From positions 1 through 52,423 of the IMG/VR virus record IMGVR_UViG_3300001918_000036: a stretch of 52,423 nucleotides of DNA. One strand, written 5' to 3'. Positions within the stretch are counted from its first letter, which is position 1, and each line of letters starts with the position of its first letter. Positions 32,687 to 39,958 of the stretch are shown here, piece by piece. The notes below the pieces were generated by a model, which was given only the letters and a program-made list of their open reading frames with translations, searched no databases and was not told the origin of the DNA. The position numbers and the translations under genes are program-made. The DNA comes from a virus.

Positions 32687-33487
32687 TCACAACCCCAGAT
32701 AGTTGCTGCTGGAGTCGTCTGGAGAGGCTTCCAGGTATACGTTCGTCACCGCAATGCTGCTGTGGCCCAGAGTATCGCGCACCAACTGTAGAGGGGCACC
32801 CCCAGCTAGCGAGTGTTGGGCATGAGCGTGCCGGAGCCAGTGCGGAGATACGTTCTCACCCAATCCAGCACGTCTGGCCGCTGCCTTCACCACAGCCCAC
32901 AGCGTAAACCGTGTCAGTCCGAAAACTGGGGCCGTTTGGGGGCGATCGCCCCGCAACTGACGTACCAAACCCCACACCTGCTCTGGCAACAGTACCACCC
33001 GCGATTTGCCGCCCTTGCCCTGGAGTCGGCACTGCACCGCACCGCCGTCGCGTTCCTGAAGGTCAGCCCAGGTAAGGCTGCACACCTCAGAGGCTCTAGC
33101 ACCCGTGCCATACAGCAGGGCCAGCACTGCTTTATCCTGAGCTTCCGGCACGTCCAGTAGTGCTCGCACTTGGTCACGGCTGAGAATTCTCCCAGCCAGA
33201 TTCATCCGGCCTACTTTCAGCTTCACCGCAGCAGCCGGAGATTTGGGAAGTGCCCCCACCTCCACAGCAAAGGCCAGAAAGCTTTTCAGGGCTGCCAGCT
33301 TGTTGCGGCGCGTGGTGTGTTTTAGGTGGCCCAGGCTATCGCTCCACGCCTGGACATCCTCCAAGCTCACTTCCGCCAGAGGCTTTTTCACAAACTCTTT
33401 AAACTGCCGGATCGATAGGGCGTAGTTGTTCTGGGTGGTGGTTGGGCGATCGTGCAACCACTGCTCAATCAGTTTCTGCTCTTGCAT
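32687..33487 (-). CDS. int: Tyrosine recombinase (phage integrase)
   Basis: From MQEQKLIEQWLHDRP, which has GGAGGA upstream, the protein is 266 residues. A SAM-like N-terminal core-binding domain (1-95) precedes the catalytic domain with R131 in TGARASEVCSL, K161 in GKGGKSRVV, H216-x-x-R219 in PHWLRHAH, H242 in LGHSSIAVT and Y251 in TNVYLEA: the full active set. It resembles XerC-type recombinases. It would integrate or excise the element or resolve dimers. A longer frame starts at 33520 but lacks a ribosome site. attP could not be identified. Confidence 0.93.
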   Translation of the reverse strand: MQEQKLIEQWLHDRPTTTQNNYALSIRQFKEFVKKPLAEVSLEDVQAWSDSLGHLKHTTRRNKLAALKSFLAFAVEVGALPKSPAAAVKLKVGRMNLAGRILSRDQVRALLDVPEAQDKAVLALLYGTGARASEVCSLTWADLQERDGGAVQCRLQGKGGKSRVVLLPEQVWGLVRQLRGDRPQTAPVFGLTRFTLWAVVKAAARRAGLGENVSPHWLRHAHAQHSLAGGAPLQLVRDTLGHSSIAVTNVYLEASPDDSSSNYLGL

Positions 33488-33716
33488 TTTCGGGTTCCTC
33501 CACTGATGGGGTTCCCGCACACAACTGGGGTTGTGTTGAAACTGTTGAGAGTTTTGTTTAGAAGTTTTGTGAAGTTGGGAGGTTTTTTCCGTGGATCCTC
33601 GCGTATGCCTTTAGGCGTAGATGGCTACGCTTGGATCAGCAATTTACGATCGGAAATTGCTGACTCGCTTCGCCTCACCTCACTACCCTGACGGTTCGCC
33701 GTTCCTGAAAATCCGT
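33488..33716. promoter_or_regulatory. Divergent region between integrase and sigma factor
   Basis: About 230 bases with T/G-rich tracts and an imperfect hairpin near 33600-33640 (GCGTATGCC...GGCGTA, and TACGC). No gene is seen. It must hold the promoters of both neighbours and could contain the attachment site, but no core is recognisable without the host junction. Confidence 0.4.
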
Positions 33717-34508
33717 ATGCCATCTATTCATGTCTGCGAGCGCGCCTGGGCGGAGGTCAGGCGTGTTAACCCAAAGCAGGCAAACCCAAAGCAGAAGACA
33801 GCAGAGCTTTTTGCCCTCTACCTGGAAACCCGTTCCACTCTTCTACGCAATCAAATCTCCCTTATCAACCAGGGCCTGGTGGTGGCGATCGCTGAGCGAT
33901 ATGCCGCCCATTGTTCGCTTCCCCTGGAAGATCTGATTCAGCTAGGCCACATCGGCCTGATCCGCGCCATTGAGAAGTTCGATCCCGCTGAGGGAGTTGC
34001 CTTTAGCAGTTTTGCGGTGCCCTATATCAAGGGTGAGATGCAACATTTTCAACGGGATAAGAAAAACCTGGCTAAGGTGCCCCGCCGCTGGCAGGAAACC
34101 AGCGATAGCGCCCGAATGCTGCAATCCAAGCTGGCCAAAGCTGGCCGCGCTGACCTGAGCCTGGATGAAGTTGCCCATAAGGGTCTAAATCTCCCCCCTG
34201 ATCAGTGGAAGGCCATTCATCAGGCAACACAAAGCCAGGTCTGGATCAGTCTGGACGAAGAGAACCACGATTTAGCGGCTACCCCTGGCCTATCCCTGGA
34301 AGCTCGCGAACAGATCGAAGCAATGCAGGATGCAGCCATTGCAGCCCTGGATTCTTTGCCAGAGTTGGAGCGGGCCTGTTTATTGGAGCGCTTCTGGGGA
34401 GAGTTGGGTGAAGACGTTATTGGGAAGCGACATCGCATCAGCACCGTTGAGGTGCAGCAGGCGATCGCCAGTGGTTTGCAACACTTACGGGAGATTGCCG
34501 CCGTATGA
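33717..34508 (+). CDS. Phage-encoded sigma-70-family factor
   Basis: Starting at MPSIHVCERAW gives 263 residues. Region 2 lies at about 45-115 with NQGLVVAIAERYAAH, LEDLIQLGHIGLIRAIEKFD and VAFSSFAVPYIKGEMQHF, the core-binding and -10-recognition part. Region 3 follows (120-170) and region 4 at 205-263 (ALDSLPELERACLLERFWGE; then a helix-turn-helix). Overall this resembles cyanobacterial group 3 sigma factors. It is coupled to the next gene by ATGA and is divergent from the integrase. It may redirect host polymerase to phage promoters. Confidence 0.88.
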   Translation: MPSIHVCERAWAEVRRVNPKQANPKQKTAELFALYLETRSTLLRNQISLINQGLVVAIAERYAAHCSLPLEDLIQLGHIGLIRAIEKFDPAEGVAFSSFAVPYIKGEMQHFQRDKKNLAKVPRRWQETSDSARMLQSKLAKAGRADLSLDEVAHKGLNLPPDQWKAIHQATQSQVWISLDEENHDLAATPGLSLEAREQIEAMQDAAIAALDSLPELERACLLERFWGELGEDVIGKRHRISTVEVQQAIASGLQHLREIAAV

Positions 34509-35230
34509 TGACTATCGAAATTTTGACCGTCAGCGAGCAGAATGAACTGAGCCGCCTGGAGGAACGCATCGCCCTTTCCTTCTACGAAGCAGGGCGGGCA
34601 TTGGCGGCAATCCGCGACAGGAAGCTCTATCGAGCTACTCACTCAAGCTTTGAAGCTTACTGTGATGGTCGCTGGAAATTTAGCCGCCAGCAGGCTTACC
34701 GCCTCATTGATGCCGCTGAAGTGGCCGAAGATCTGTCACCAATTGGTGACACTGGCACTCCCCAGCCAGTCAACGAGGCTCAATGCAGATCGCTCACACC
34801 GCTGGCACCGGAGCAACGGCGCGAAGCCTGGGTAGAAGCCGTCAACTCAGCCGAGGGCGATCGCCCCACCGCAGCCGAGGTGAAACAGGCCGTCGATAGG
34901 TTGCAACGTCGCAACAATGCCCTGACCCCTGGAAGCCGTGCCCTAGTCGTGGCCGGAGAGCACAAGGGCAAAGAAGTAGTGGTGGGGAAGGTAGAGAATG
35001 GGGCGATCGCCCACAGTGCTCTACCCGATGAAGGTTCTTACCCATTCATGGTTGGGGAACTGGAGGTGGTAGAACTGGCACCGGCTCCGGAGCCTGCACC
35101 TAAGAAACCCAGCCTCAAAGACGAGTGTGATGCACTGAAATCCCTGCTACGTCAGGTTTATGAGGCGTTCGTTGACGATCGAGAGCTAGATGAAGATCTG
35201 GTAGTGGCCATCGAACGCGCCCTGGCGTAG
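34505..35230 (+). CDS. ParB-like/HTH DNA-binding protein
   Basis: A 241-residue protein whose ATG overlaps the sigma stop. Residues 5-75 (LSRLEERIALSFYEAGRALA; YRATHSSFEAYCDGRWKFSR; QQAYRLIDAAEV) form the helical DNA-binding-type module frequent in phage and plasmid ParB-like proteins, followed by SLTPLAPEQRREAWVEAV. The C-terminal half has an SH3/KOW-like stretch (LVVAGEHKGKEVVVGKVENG) and an acidic helix. Partition, regulation or replication roles are all possible. The link to a sigma factor suggests regulation. Confidence 0.65.
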   Translation: MMTIEILTVSEQNELSRLEERIALSFYEAGRALAAIRDRKLYRATHSSFEAYCDGRWKFSRQQAYRLIDAAEVAEDLSPIGDTGTPQPVNEAQCRSLTPLAPEQRREAWVEAVNSAEGDRPTAAEVKQAVDRLQRRNNALTPGSRALVVAGEHKGKEVVVGKVENGAIAHSALPDEGSYPFMVGELEVVELAPAPEPAPKKPSLKDECDALKSLLRQVYEAFVDDRELDEDLVVAIERALA

Positions 35231-35263
35231 GGGAACGTTCCGGGGGAGAGCGGAGTACCCCCA

Positions 35264-35497
35264 ATGGCCTCAAAATCCTGGCACCAGAAGCTTCTGTGCA
35301 CTGAAACTACCTTTCATACGCTGGCCATAGCCTGTGTGTTGAAGGCACTTACGGCTCCTTCTGGAGAGGCAATGGCCTGGATTGCTGCGGCTGGAAGTGT
35401 TTCGGCACTGGGGCGATCGATGCCAACCGAGAAGGTGGACGATGCACTCTCAATTCCACTGGTGAAACCCCAGGAAAACAGCCCTCCTGAGTTCTAG
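35264..35497 (+). CDS. Small hypothetical protein with one hydrophobic stretch
   Basis: A 77-residue protein with GGAG upstream. The middle (TFHTLAIACVLKALTAPSGE; AMAWIAAAGSVSALG) is hydrophobic and could be one membrane span, followed by a polar tail. It is co-directional with the sigma operon. No family recognised. Confidence 0.5.
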   Translation: MASKSWHQKLLCTETTFHTLAIACVLKALTAPSGEAMAWIAAAGSVSALGRSMPTEKVDDALSIPLVKPQENSPPEF

Positions 35498-35506
35498 GAG
35501 GTGTCT

Positions 35507-36037
35507 GTGCAGAAATCCCAGAAACCATTGCGCCCCGGCCTGATTTGCGAATTCACTGGGGAGCTTCCACTGACCAAAGGTAGGGCCACCCATGCATTCC
35601 GAGGATTCAAGCTTAATCGCGCCACACCACTACGCCCAGATCTCAAAGAGGATCGAGGCATCGTTGCGGCGGTACTCCGCCAAGAACCCTCCATTGACCG
35701 CAAAAAGTTGGCCGATCGCCTCTTCTATAGCCGCCCTACTCACTGGGTCAGTTTTGAGGCCCAAATTCTTGGCAATCCTCAGCGGCGCGTATCACTCCTG
35801 AAACTAGCCCTGGCCCTGGATGAACCGGGCCGCGACAGCAATTCCCTGTTGCATAAGATGCTCAAATTCTGCGCATTCCAGGCCACTGAGTTGCAGCAAG
35901 GAGTTCTGATCTTCAACGACGGACCTTTCAAGATCTACGAAGAATCACTCCTGATGACCGGAGGACCTCTTACAAAGCTCTACTGGACTACTTCTCTTCT
36001 CATCAAATTCGAGGATTTGCTTCAACCTCCTCTATAA
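35507..36037 (+). CDS. Hypothetical protein at the end of the sigma operon
   Basis: The GTG at 35507 has AGGAGG five bases upstream and gives 176 residues; a GTG two codons earlier is too close to the ribosome site. The protein is basic at the N-terminus (KSQKPLRPGLICEFTGELPL; KGRATHAFRGFKLN) and alpha/beta afterwards (FYSRPTHWVSFEAQILGNPQ; LQQGVLIFNDGPFKIYEESL). It is followed directly by a strong terminator. I do not recognise the family. Confidence 0.6.
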   Translation: MQKSQKPLRPGLICEFTGELPLTKGRATHAFRGFKLNRATPLRPDLKEDRGIVAAVLRQEPSIDRKKLADRLFYSRPTHWVSFEAQILGNPQRRVSLLKLALALDEPGRDSNSLLHKMLKFCAFQATELQQGVLIFNDGPFKIYEESLLMTGGPLTKLYWTTSLLIKFEDLLQPPL

Positions 36038-36040
36038 CAG

Positions 36041-36081
36041 CCAAACAAAAGCCCCCGGCATGGCTGGGGGCTTTTGTTTGG
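36041..36081. terminator. Bidirectional rho-independent terminator
   Basis: A 16-bp perfect stem (CCAAACAAAAGCCCCC and complement) with a nine-base loop. It ends the sigma operon on plus and the repressor unit on minus. Confidence 0.9.
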
Positions 36082-36086
36082 TGACA

Positions 36087-36102
36087 CTCCGGAACTCCGG
36101 AG
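36087..36102. repeat. CTCCGGA-AC-TCCGGAG palindrome copy (intergenic)
   Basis: A 16-bp palindrome just beyond the terminator; one of five dispersed copies. Outer bases (CACTCCGG...CCGGAGTGC) extend the symmetry slightly, as at 6270-6301. Confidence 0.8.
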
Positions 36103-36106
36103 TGCA

Positions 36107-36307
36107 TCACTTGAAGCTTTCAGGGTTATCTCTCACCCAGGCTATCGATTGCTCAATCGTGTAACTGAGAGCATTTGCCAGCACCGCCTGAATCTCAGGG
36201 TGCGGATTCTTACTCGCAATCTTGAGCAGGCATTGCGCCTGGTACTGCCGAAGATTGGCGATCGCCTCTGACTGGGTAATGCTGAGGGGATTCACAAGAT
36301 CACTCAT
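36107..36307 (-). CDS. Small protein coupled to repressor
   Basis: MSDLVNPLSITQSEAIANLR begins a 66-residue helical protein. The ATG overlaps the stop of the HTH gene (ATGAGTGA). The body (QYQAQCLLKIASKNPHPEIQ; NALSYTIEQSIAWVRDNP) has no known motif. It could be a co-regulator or anti-repressor. Confidence 0.55.
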   Translation of the reverse strand: MSDLVNPLSITQSEAIANLRQYQAQCLLKIASKNPHPEIQAVLANALSYTIEQSIAWVRDNPESFK

Positions 36308-36563
36308 TAAGCTGCACAAGCTCTGAAAGCGTGCAAACACCAAAATCTTCTTGACTCAAATCAGTAATAGCAACGCGAATCTCCTCGATCGCATCACCTC
36401 CAATCTCAGGAAGCGTATCCTGCGCTTTCAACCTGGCAATAGTCGTGGGATGCTTCCCCAGTCGCTCAGCCAAAGCCTTGTTTGTAATCTTCCTGCGGGC
36501 CATCGTTTCACGCAGAAGCCAGGATACCTTGCTCACTTCCGATGCACTTAAAACAGCATTCAT
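36300..36563 (-). CDS. Cro/CI-type HTH regulator
   Basis: An 87-residue protein with an XRE-type helix-turn-helix: VSWLLRETMARRKITNKALA, then ERLGKHPTTIARLKAQDTLP. GGAG lies seven bases before the ATG. It is divergent from the small early genes, and the region between holds three operator-like repeats, so it probably represses that promoter and its own. Short for a CI, right for a Cro/C.AhdI-like regulator. Confidence 0.8.
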   Translation of the reverse strand: MNAVLSASEVSKVSWLLRETMARRKITNKALAERLGKHPTTIARLKAQDTLPEIGGDAIEEIRVAITDLSQEDFGVCTLSELVQLNE

Positions 36564-36618
36564 CAGTATCTCCCGATAGCAACAATTTGCTACAAATATA
36601 GCTCCAAAAGCCTTTTAT

Positions 36619-36714
36619 ATAGCGCTTAACGCAATCAGCATCGCTAATGGCGCAGCAGGTAACGATAAGATTTTTGAATGCGTTCAGCGCTATTTCGATA
36701 GCGTTCAGCGCTAT
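36619..36714. promoter_or_regulatory. Three operator-like repeats GCGTTMAGCGCTAT
   Basis: GCGTTCAGCGCTAT occurs at 36680-36693 and 36701-36714, 21 bases apart (two helical turns), and an inverted copy (as ATAGCGCTTAACGC) at 36619-36632. TATACT at 36712-36717 overlaps the last copy and is a plausible -10 element for the plus strand. The layout fits binding of the adjacent HTH regulator to control both directions. Confidence 0.7.
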
Positions 36715-36806
36715 ACTTTAGACACAAGAGAGGGCGATCGCCCAGTGCGTAGGAAACACAGCGATCGCCCTCTCCAAAACAAACCACCAAAGAGGTGATA
36801 AATCCG

Positions 36807-37019
36807 ATGGTATCTCAAATCCTCGAAAAGCCAATTACGGAAACTGCTACATTTGCTCCTGTTTGTGGGCAGTGTGCGTACTTTGTGGAGGCTCGGATGC
36901 GGGGCTCTCAGCTTCGCCCCTCCTACTGCCGCCTGTTGATGATGGCCGATTGCGACGACTACCGCAAAGCTGCCTCTGACAAGGTTTGCAGCCAGTACGG
37001 CGAGGCAGTGCCCTTCTAA
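36807..37019 (+). CDS. Small Cys-rich protein
   Basis: Start at the ATG of MVSQILEKPI, with GAGGTGAT upstream, gives 70 residues. Four cysteines (PVCGQCAYFVEAR; SYCRLLMMADCDDYR; DKVCSQYG) suggest a small zinc- or iron-binding fold. First gene under the operator region, so probably an immediate early product. Confidence 0.65.
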   Translation: MVSQILEKPITETATFAPVCGQCAYFVEARMRGSQLRPSYCRLLMMADCDDYRKAASDKVCSQYGEAVPF

Positions 37020-37030
37020 AGTCCATTGCT

Positions 37031-37055
37031 GGGAGCCTTTCGGCTCCCTTTCGTT
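37031..37055 (+). terminator. Hairpin GGGAGCC-TTTC-GGCTCCC with T-rich tail
   Basis: A 7-bp stem and short T-rich tract (TTTCGTT) downstream of the Cys-rich gene; may attenuate rather than end transcription, as genes in the same direction follow closely. Confidence 0.6.
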
Positions 37056-37084
37056 ACTCCGCAGTCGTTTCAGGAATTACGGAA

Positions 37085-37288
37085 ATGCTCACACTATCTC
37101 AAGTTGGCTACATCAAAACCCAGATTCAACGCCTCGAAAGTGGGCGCTACGATGCCGATGATTGTCTGTGGCGTATCGCCAGCGCCGCCGACCTGATTGC
37201 GCCTGACGCCGAACTCGACAGCAGCAGCCGGGAGTACATCCAGCGCTGGATCGACGGCTTTAAACAGCAGTTCAGCCACGTTATGTAG
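37085..37288 (+). CDS. Small helical hypothetical protein
   Basis: MLTLSQVGYIKTQIQRLESG begins a 67-residue helical protein (DADDCLWRIASAADLIAP; SREYIQRWIDGFKQQF). AGGA lies upstream of the ATG. An upstream frame from 36986 overlaps the hairpin and is rejected. Part of the cluster of small early genes; unknown function. Confidence 0.6.
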   Translation: MLTLSQVGYIKTQIQRLESGRYDADDCLWRIASAADLIAPDAELDSSSREYIQRWIDGFKQQFSHVM

Positions 37289-37365
37289 TCGAGTGCGATC
37301 GCCCCCACCAGACAGCAGAGGGCGATCGCCATCCTCTGAAACCCTAAGCCCTACAGGAGTTCCGC

Positions 37366-37560
37366 ATGATGGCATCGATTTACGAGTGGGTAATTGGCAA
37401 AGGCAAGCGTGCCGAGATTGATCGGACTGGAGGAACACCCCAACTGCTCATCAAGCACGCTTTGTTTGAGCATCACCTGGAGGTCGTCGCTATCCAGAGC
37501 AAACAGGAAGCCGAGCTGCTCATTCGTGCCCTGAAGCAAGCCAAAGAATATCTACCCTAA
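37366..37560 (+). CDS. Small hypothetical protein
   Basis: A 64-residue alpha/beta protein (IYEWVIGKGKRAEIDRTGG; LLIKHALFEHHLEVVAIQSK; LLIRALKQAKEYLP) with AGGAG six bases before an ATG-ATG start. Unknown family. Confidence 0.6.
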   Translation: MMASIYEWVIGKGKRAEIDRTGGTPQLLIKHALFEHHLEVVAIQSKQEAELLIRALKQAKEYLP

Positions 37561-37591
37561 TTTCTGCAAAGCCTTATCTGGAGAAGCTTTC

Positions 37592-37816
37592 ATGCTCAGT
37601 TGTTTCTGTCGCGACATCGAAGAGATCTATGCGGCCCTAATGGATTCCGAATCCGATGACCTGGACACGATGGGCAATGCGCTCACAGCCCTGGTAGCGA
37701 TCGCCCGTGAACAACAGGCAGAAATCAAACGTCTAAAGCGCGTTGAAACTGAATACGGAGAGGCCATCTTTGAGCTGAAGCAGCAGGTCAAAGCCCTCCA
37801 AGAACTCAGCCACTAA
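37592..37816 (+). CDS. Small coiled-coil protein
   Basis: A 74-residue protein with GGAG nine bases upstream. The second half (IAREQQAEIKRLKRVETEYG; FELKQQVKALQELS) has heptad spacing, so a short coiled coil is likely. Unknown function; it precedes the larger 186-residue gene. Confidence 0.6.
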   Translation: MLSCFCRDIEEIYAALMDSESDDLDTMGNALTALVAIAREQQAEIKRLKRVETEYGEAIFELKQQVKALQELSH

Positions 37817-37880
37817 CCCACCCGATCGCCCCTTGTGCCCTCGCCTGGGGGCGATCGCACACCCTCACCCTTGACCCACC

Positions 37881-38441
37881 ATGACACAGACTCTAGATTC
37901 AACAGACCTGGCCAACATTCTGGCCTCTGCCCTCGCAGAGCAGAGCCACTTGCTGCAACAGATCCTCCTCAAACTCGATCGCCCACAGTTGGGCTTCCAC
38001 TACGGCGGTGGGCCGTTGCGGGTTTACTGCAACCGCAGCAACGGAGGACTGTGGTACACGATGGCAGGTGACCAGCCTCAACTCATTCCCCAAACGGCCC
38101 TCACTGGCTACCTGAAGGAGATCAGCTTCCCTAAGGTGGAGCGCCGGGGAAAAGAGTGCATCAAGCTTCAGGCCGTGATTGTGGGCGATCGCCCCTACAT
38201 CCTCGAAGCTGGCCACGATAGCCACTTCAGCAAGGGGTTTCTGAGCGCAGTGGCCCTGCTGCTACCTGCTCAGGTAAGCCAGCCACTTACAATCGCACCC
38301 CAGGCCGGAGAAGATGAGGCGGTGCTATTCTGCCGGGTCTACTCCGGTGGCAGCTTGGTAAAAGGCCCATACGATGAGGGTACTGACTTCAGGCTGGTGG
38401 CCCAGGCGGCGATCGCCGCCGTTCGTGGTAGCCAGCGATAG
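37881..38441 (+). CDS. Conserved-looking protein, possible ssDNA-binding fold
   Basis: A 186-residue protein. After a helical start (LANILASALAEQSHLLQQIL) the body is beta-rich with aromatic residues (YCNRSNGGLWYTMAGDQPQL; GKECIKLQAVIVGDRPYILE; AGHDSHFSKGFLSAVALLLP). The alternation of aromatics and basic residues would suit an OB-type nucleic-acid-binding protein, which this early region otherwise lacks, but I cannot confirm it. No good ribosome site is visible before the ATG. Confidence 0.6.
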   Translation: MTQTLDSTDLANILASALAEQSHLLQQILLKLDRPQLGFHYGGGPLRVYCNRSNGGLWYTMAGDQPQLIPQTALTGYLKEISFPKVERRGKECIKLQAVIVGDRPYILEAGHDSHFSKGFLSAVALLLPAQVSQPLTIAPQAGEDEAVLFCRVYSGGSLVKGPYDEGTDFRLVAQAAIAAVRGSQR

Positions 38442-38453
38442 CCACAGACCAAC

Positions 38454-38499
38454 AAAGCGAAGCCCCCAGCAGCCTATCGGTTGCTGGGGGCTTCGCTTT
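38454..38499. terminator. Bidirectional rho-independent terminator
   Basis: An 18-bp perfect stem (AAAGCGAAGCCCCCAGCA and complement) and ten-base loop between convergent genes. Confidence 0.85.
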
Positions 38500-38507
38500 G
38501 GGGTGGA

Positions 38508-38795
38508 TCACTCAGCCTCGTCGTCTTCAACGGCTCCAGTGAATCCAGACTTCTGCAATAGCTCTGCCTTCAGTTCGTCCACGCTGATTCCACGGTCAGA
38601 GGCCATCTCCGCAAGCATTTCCTCAATCAAGTCCTTGTTGTGCTCAATCCTGGCCTGGAGAGTGTTCTGGGCCAGTCCAGTTTTTGAGGTGCCCTTACAG
38701 GCCGCCCACCAGATCAGACGCTTCTCATGCCAGGGAGGCAACTTGATAGGAAACCGTTTTGCAGCCACTTCTGTACCTTCATCAATCCTCCCCAT
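38508..38795 (-). CDS. Ribbon-helix-helix-like regulator
   Basis: A 95-residue protein with a short strand (KRFPIKLPPWHEKRLI) then two helices (WWAACKGTSKTGLAQNTLQA; RIEHNKDLIEEMLAEMASDR) as in ribbon-helix-helix repressors, and an acidic end. It is divergent from the 39-kb operon, with an inverted repeat between them, suggesting it represses that operon and itself. Confidence 0.6.
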   Translation of the reverse strand: MGRIDEGTEVAAKRFPIKLPPWHEKRLIWWAACKGTSKTGLAQNTLQARIEHNKDLIEEMLAEMASDRGISVDELKAELLQKSGFTGAVEDDEAE

Positions 38796-38835
38796 ATTGC
38801 CGTGAGCCTCCAGGTTTTTCTAGATGGTTCTAATC

Positions 38836-38867
38836 TAGCTACAAATAAGGCTACAAGGAAGTAGCTA
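38836..38867. promoter_or_regulatory. Inverted repeat TAGCTAC-N18-GTAGCTA
   Basis: Seven-base arms with GCTACAA repeated inside (38838 and 38850). The ten-base word GCTACAAATA also occurs in the other divergent regulatory region near 36588-36600. TATGCT at 38886-38891 could be a -10 element for the plus-strand operon. Probable operator of the RHH-like protein. Confidence 0.5.
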
Positions 38868-38903
38868 AATCAGAATCACCCGTGCTATGCTCACCCTCAG
38901 AAA

Positions 38904-39077
38904 GTGACACGGAGATGACACGACAATGACAGCCGCCAAACCTATAGGATTTTCAAGGACTGCAAGAATTCGTGACTACCAAAACCGCCGCAACTACGGC
39001 AAAGGAAATGACAACGTGACACAAGAGAATGACAGCTTAGTGACAAAAATTCAGGCCGGTGACACCGAGAATGTCAC
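38904..39077 (+). repeat. TGACA/TGACAC word cluster
   Basis: TGACA begins at 38905, 38916, 38927, 39009, 39017, 39030, 39041 and 39060, with one inverted TGTCAC near 39072. Further copies lie at about 39351 and 39431. The cluster spans the untranslated leader and the first 50 codons, so it is not explained by a protein repeat alone. Confidence 0.65.
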
Positions 39078-39648
39078 CTTCCGCCAAATCGCTGAATGGC
39101 TCGACGAAAAATCCAACACGGTCAGTGCCCGCTACTTTCCAAAGGTCGTAATGGCACACGAAGGGCTGAAAGGCCACCCCAGCCTTCAATCGGCCCCCGG
39201 AAAACCCACCGGATACGCCGCCAAGTGCATCGCTGAGTACCTGGACATGAACAAAGACTTTGAGGGCTTTGTCACCGTCCTGAAAGGTAGATACAGCAAG
39301 CCTCTCGCTGCCGTCGATGGCGATGTTGTCATCGCTGAAGTGATGGACGATGACACGCTTCAGGTAAGTGGTGGGGGCGATCGCCGCGAGATTGCCGGGA
39401 AACTCGCTCTACGCAAGCAACAGAGCGAAGATGACACGGACGGAATGCTGGGGGAACTGGCGGTTACCGTCCAGCAGTTCAAGGAGCAGGACCAGGATTT
39501 TTTCGGAAGCGAAGACGAGCGGCTCTATCAGGAAGCGTACCAGCGCAAACTAGCCGAACTGGGAAAAGGGCTAAAGCGCAAGATGATCGAGCGCAAAGCC
39601 GAACTGGACGCAGAGAAAGCTTTCAAGGAGTTGATGGAGGAATCGTAA
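38926..39648 (+). CDS. Hypothetical protein with TGACAC-rich coding sequence
   Basis: A 240-residue protein. Residues 45-125 contain a winged-helix-like part (TFRQIAEWLDEKSNTVSARY; KPTGYAAKCIAEYLDMNK; GFVTVLKGRYSKPL). The C-terminus is a charged helix (YQRKLAELGKGLKRKMIERK). The coding strand has about ten TGACA words, clustered from just before the start codon to 39064. It opens the operon that leads to the membrane ATPase. A regulatory DNA-binding role is possible. Family unknown. Confidence 0.6.
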   Translation: MTAAKPIGFSRTARIRDYQNRRNYGKGNDNVTQENDSLVTKIQAGDTENVTFRQIAEWLDEKSNTVSARYFPKVVMAHEGLKGHPSLQSAPGKPTGYAAKCIAEYLDMNKDFEGFVTVLKGRYSKPLAAVDGDVVIAEVMDDDTLQVSGGGDRREIAGKLALRKQQSEDDTDGMLGELAVTVQQFKEQDQDFFGSEDERLYQEAYQRKLAELGKGLKRKMIERKAELDAEKAFKELMEES

Positions 39649-39656
39649 TTCTCGCT

Positions 39657-39767
39657 TTGGTGCTGGCCTTCCTGGCCACCGCCATTTCCCTGGTGGGGCT
39701 GTTTGCCCTCATGCGTCAGCAAGCCCCACCTCCTGTAAACCCTACGCAAACGGAGAATCTTGGATGA
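39657..39767 (+). CDS. 36-residue membrane peptide
   Basis: An ORF reading VLAFLATAISLVGLFALMRQ then a Pro-rich tail, stopping in the start codon of the next gene (ATGA). GGAGGA lies at the end of the preceding gene. The start is uncertain: TTG at 39657 or GTG at 39660, both rather far from the ribosome site. Overlap coupling and the clean single span support it. Too short for most gene callers. Confidence 0.45.
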   Translation: MVLAFLATAISLVGLFALMRQQAPPPVNPTQTENLG

Positions 39768-39958
39768 CTACTAATGACTACGCTTGCCTGGCTGATTTTT
39801 CATGGCGCTGCTTCCGCACCTGGGATAGCTTCTACCGCCGTGCCAAAGATCCGCAGGATGCCCATCAGTTTCGCATACAGGCCCGTTACTTTCGCCGCTG
39901 TGCAATTCGGTGGGAGGCCCGATTGCTCAGATCTACCAATCAAGTCAAAGCCGCATGA
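39764..39958 (+). CDS. Small basic, aromatic-rich protein
   Basis: A 64-residue protein rich in R, W, F and Y (LADFSWRCFRTWDSFYRRAK; HQFRIQARYFRRCAIRWEAR). It overlaps both neighbouring membrane-peptide genes by ATGA, so the three are translated together. The composition suggests an RNA-, DNA- or lipid-surface-binding helix pair. Unknown family. Confidence 0.6.
   Translation: MTTNDYACLADFSWRCFRTWDSFYRRAKDPQDAHQFRIQARYFRRCAIRWEARLLRSTNQVKAA

Noticed and set aside
33488-33716. attP site near the integrase
   Set aside because: An imperfect hairpin exists, but no core repeat can be recognised without the host junctions.
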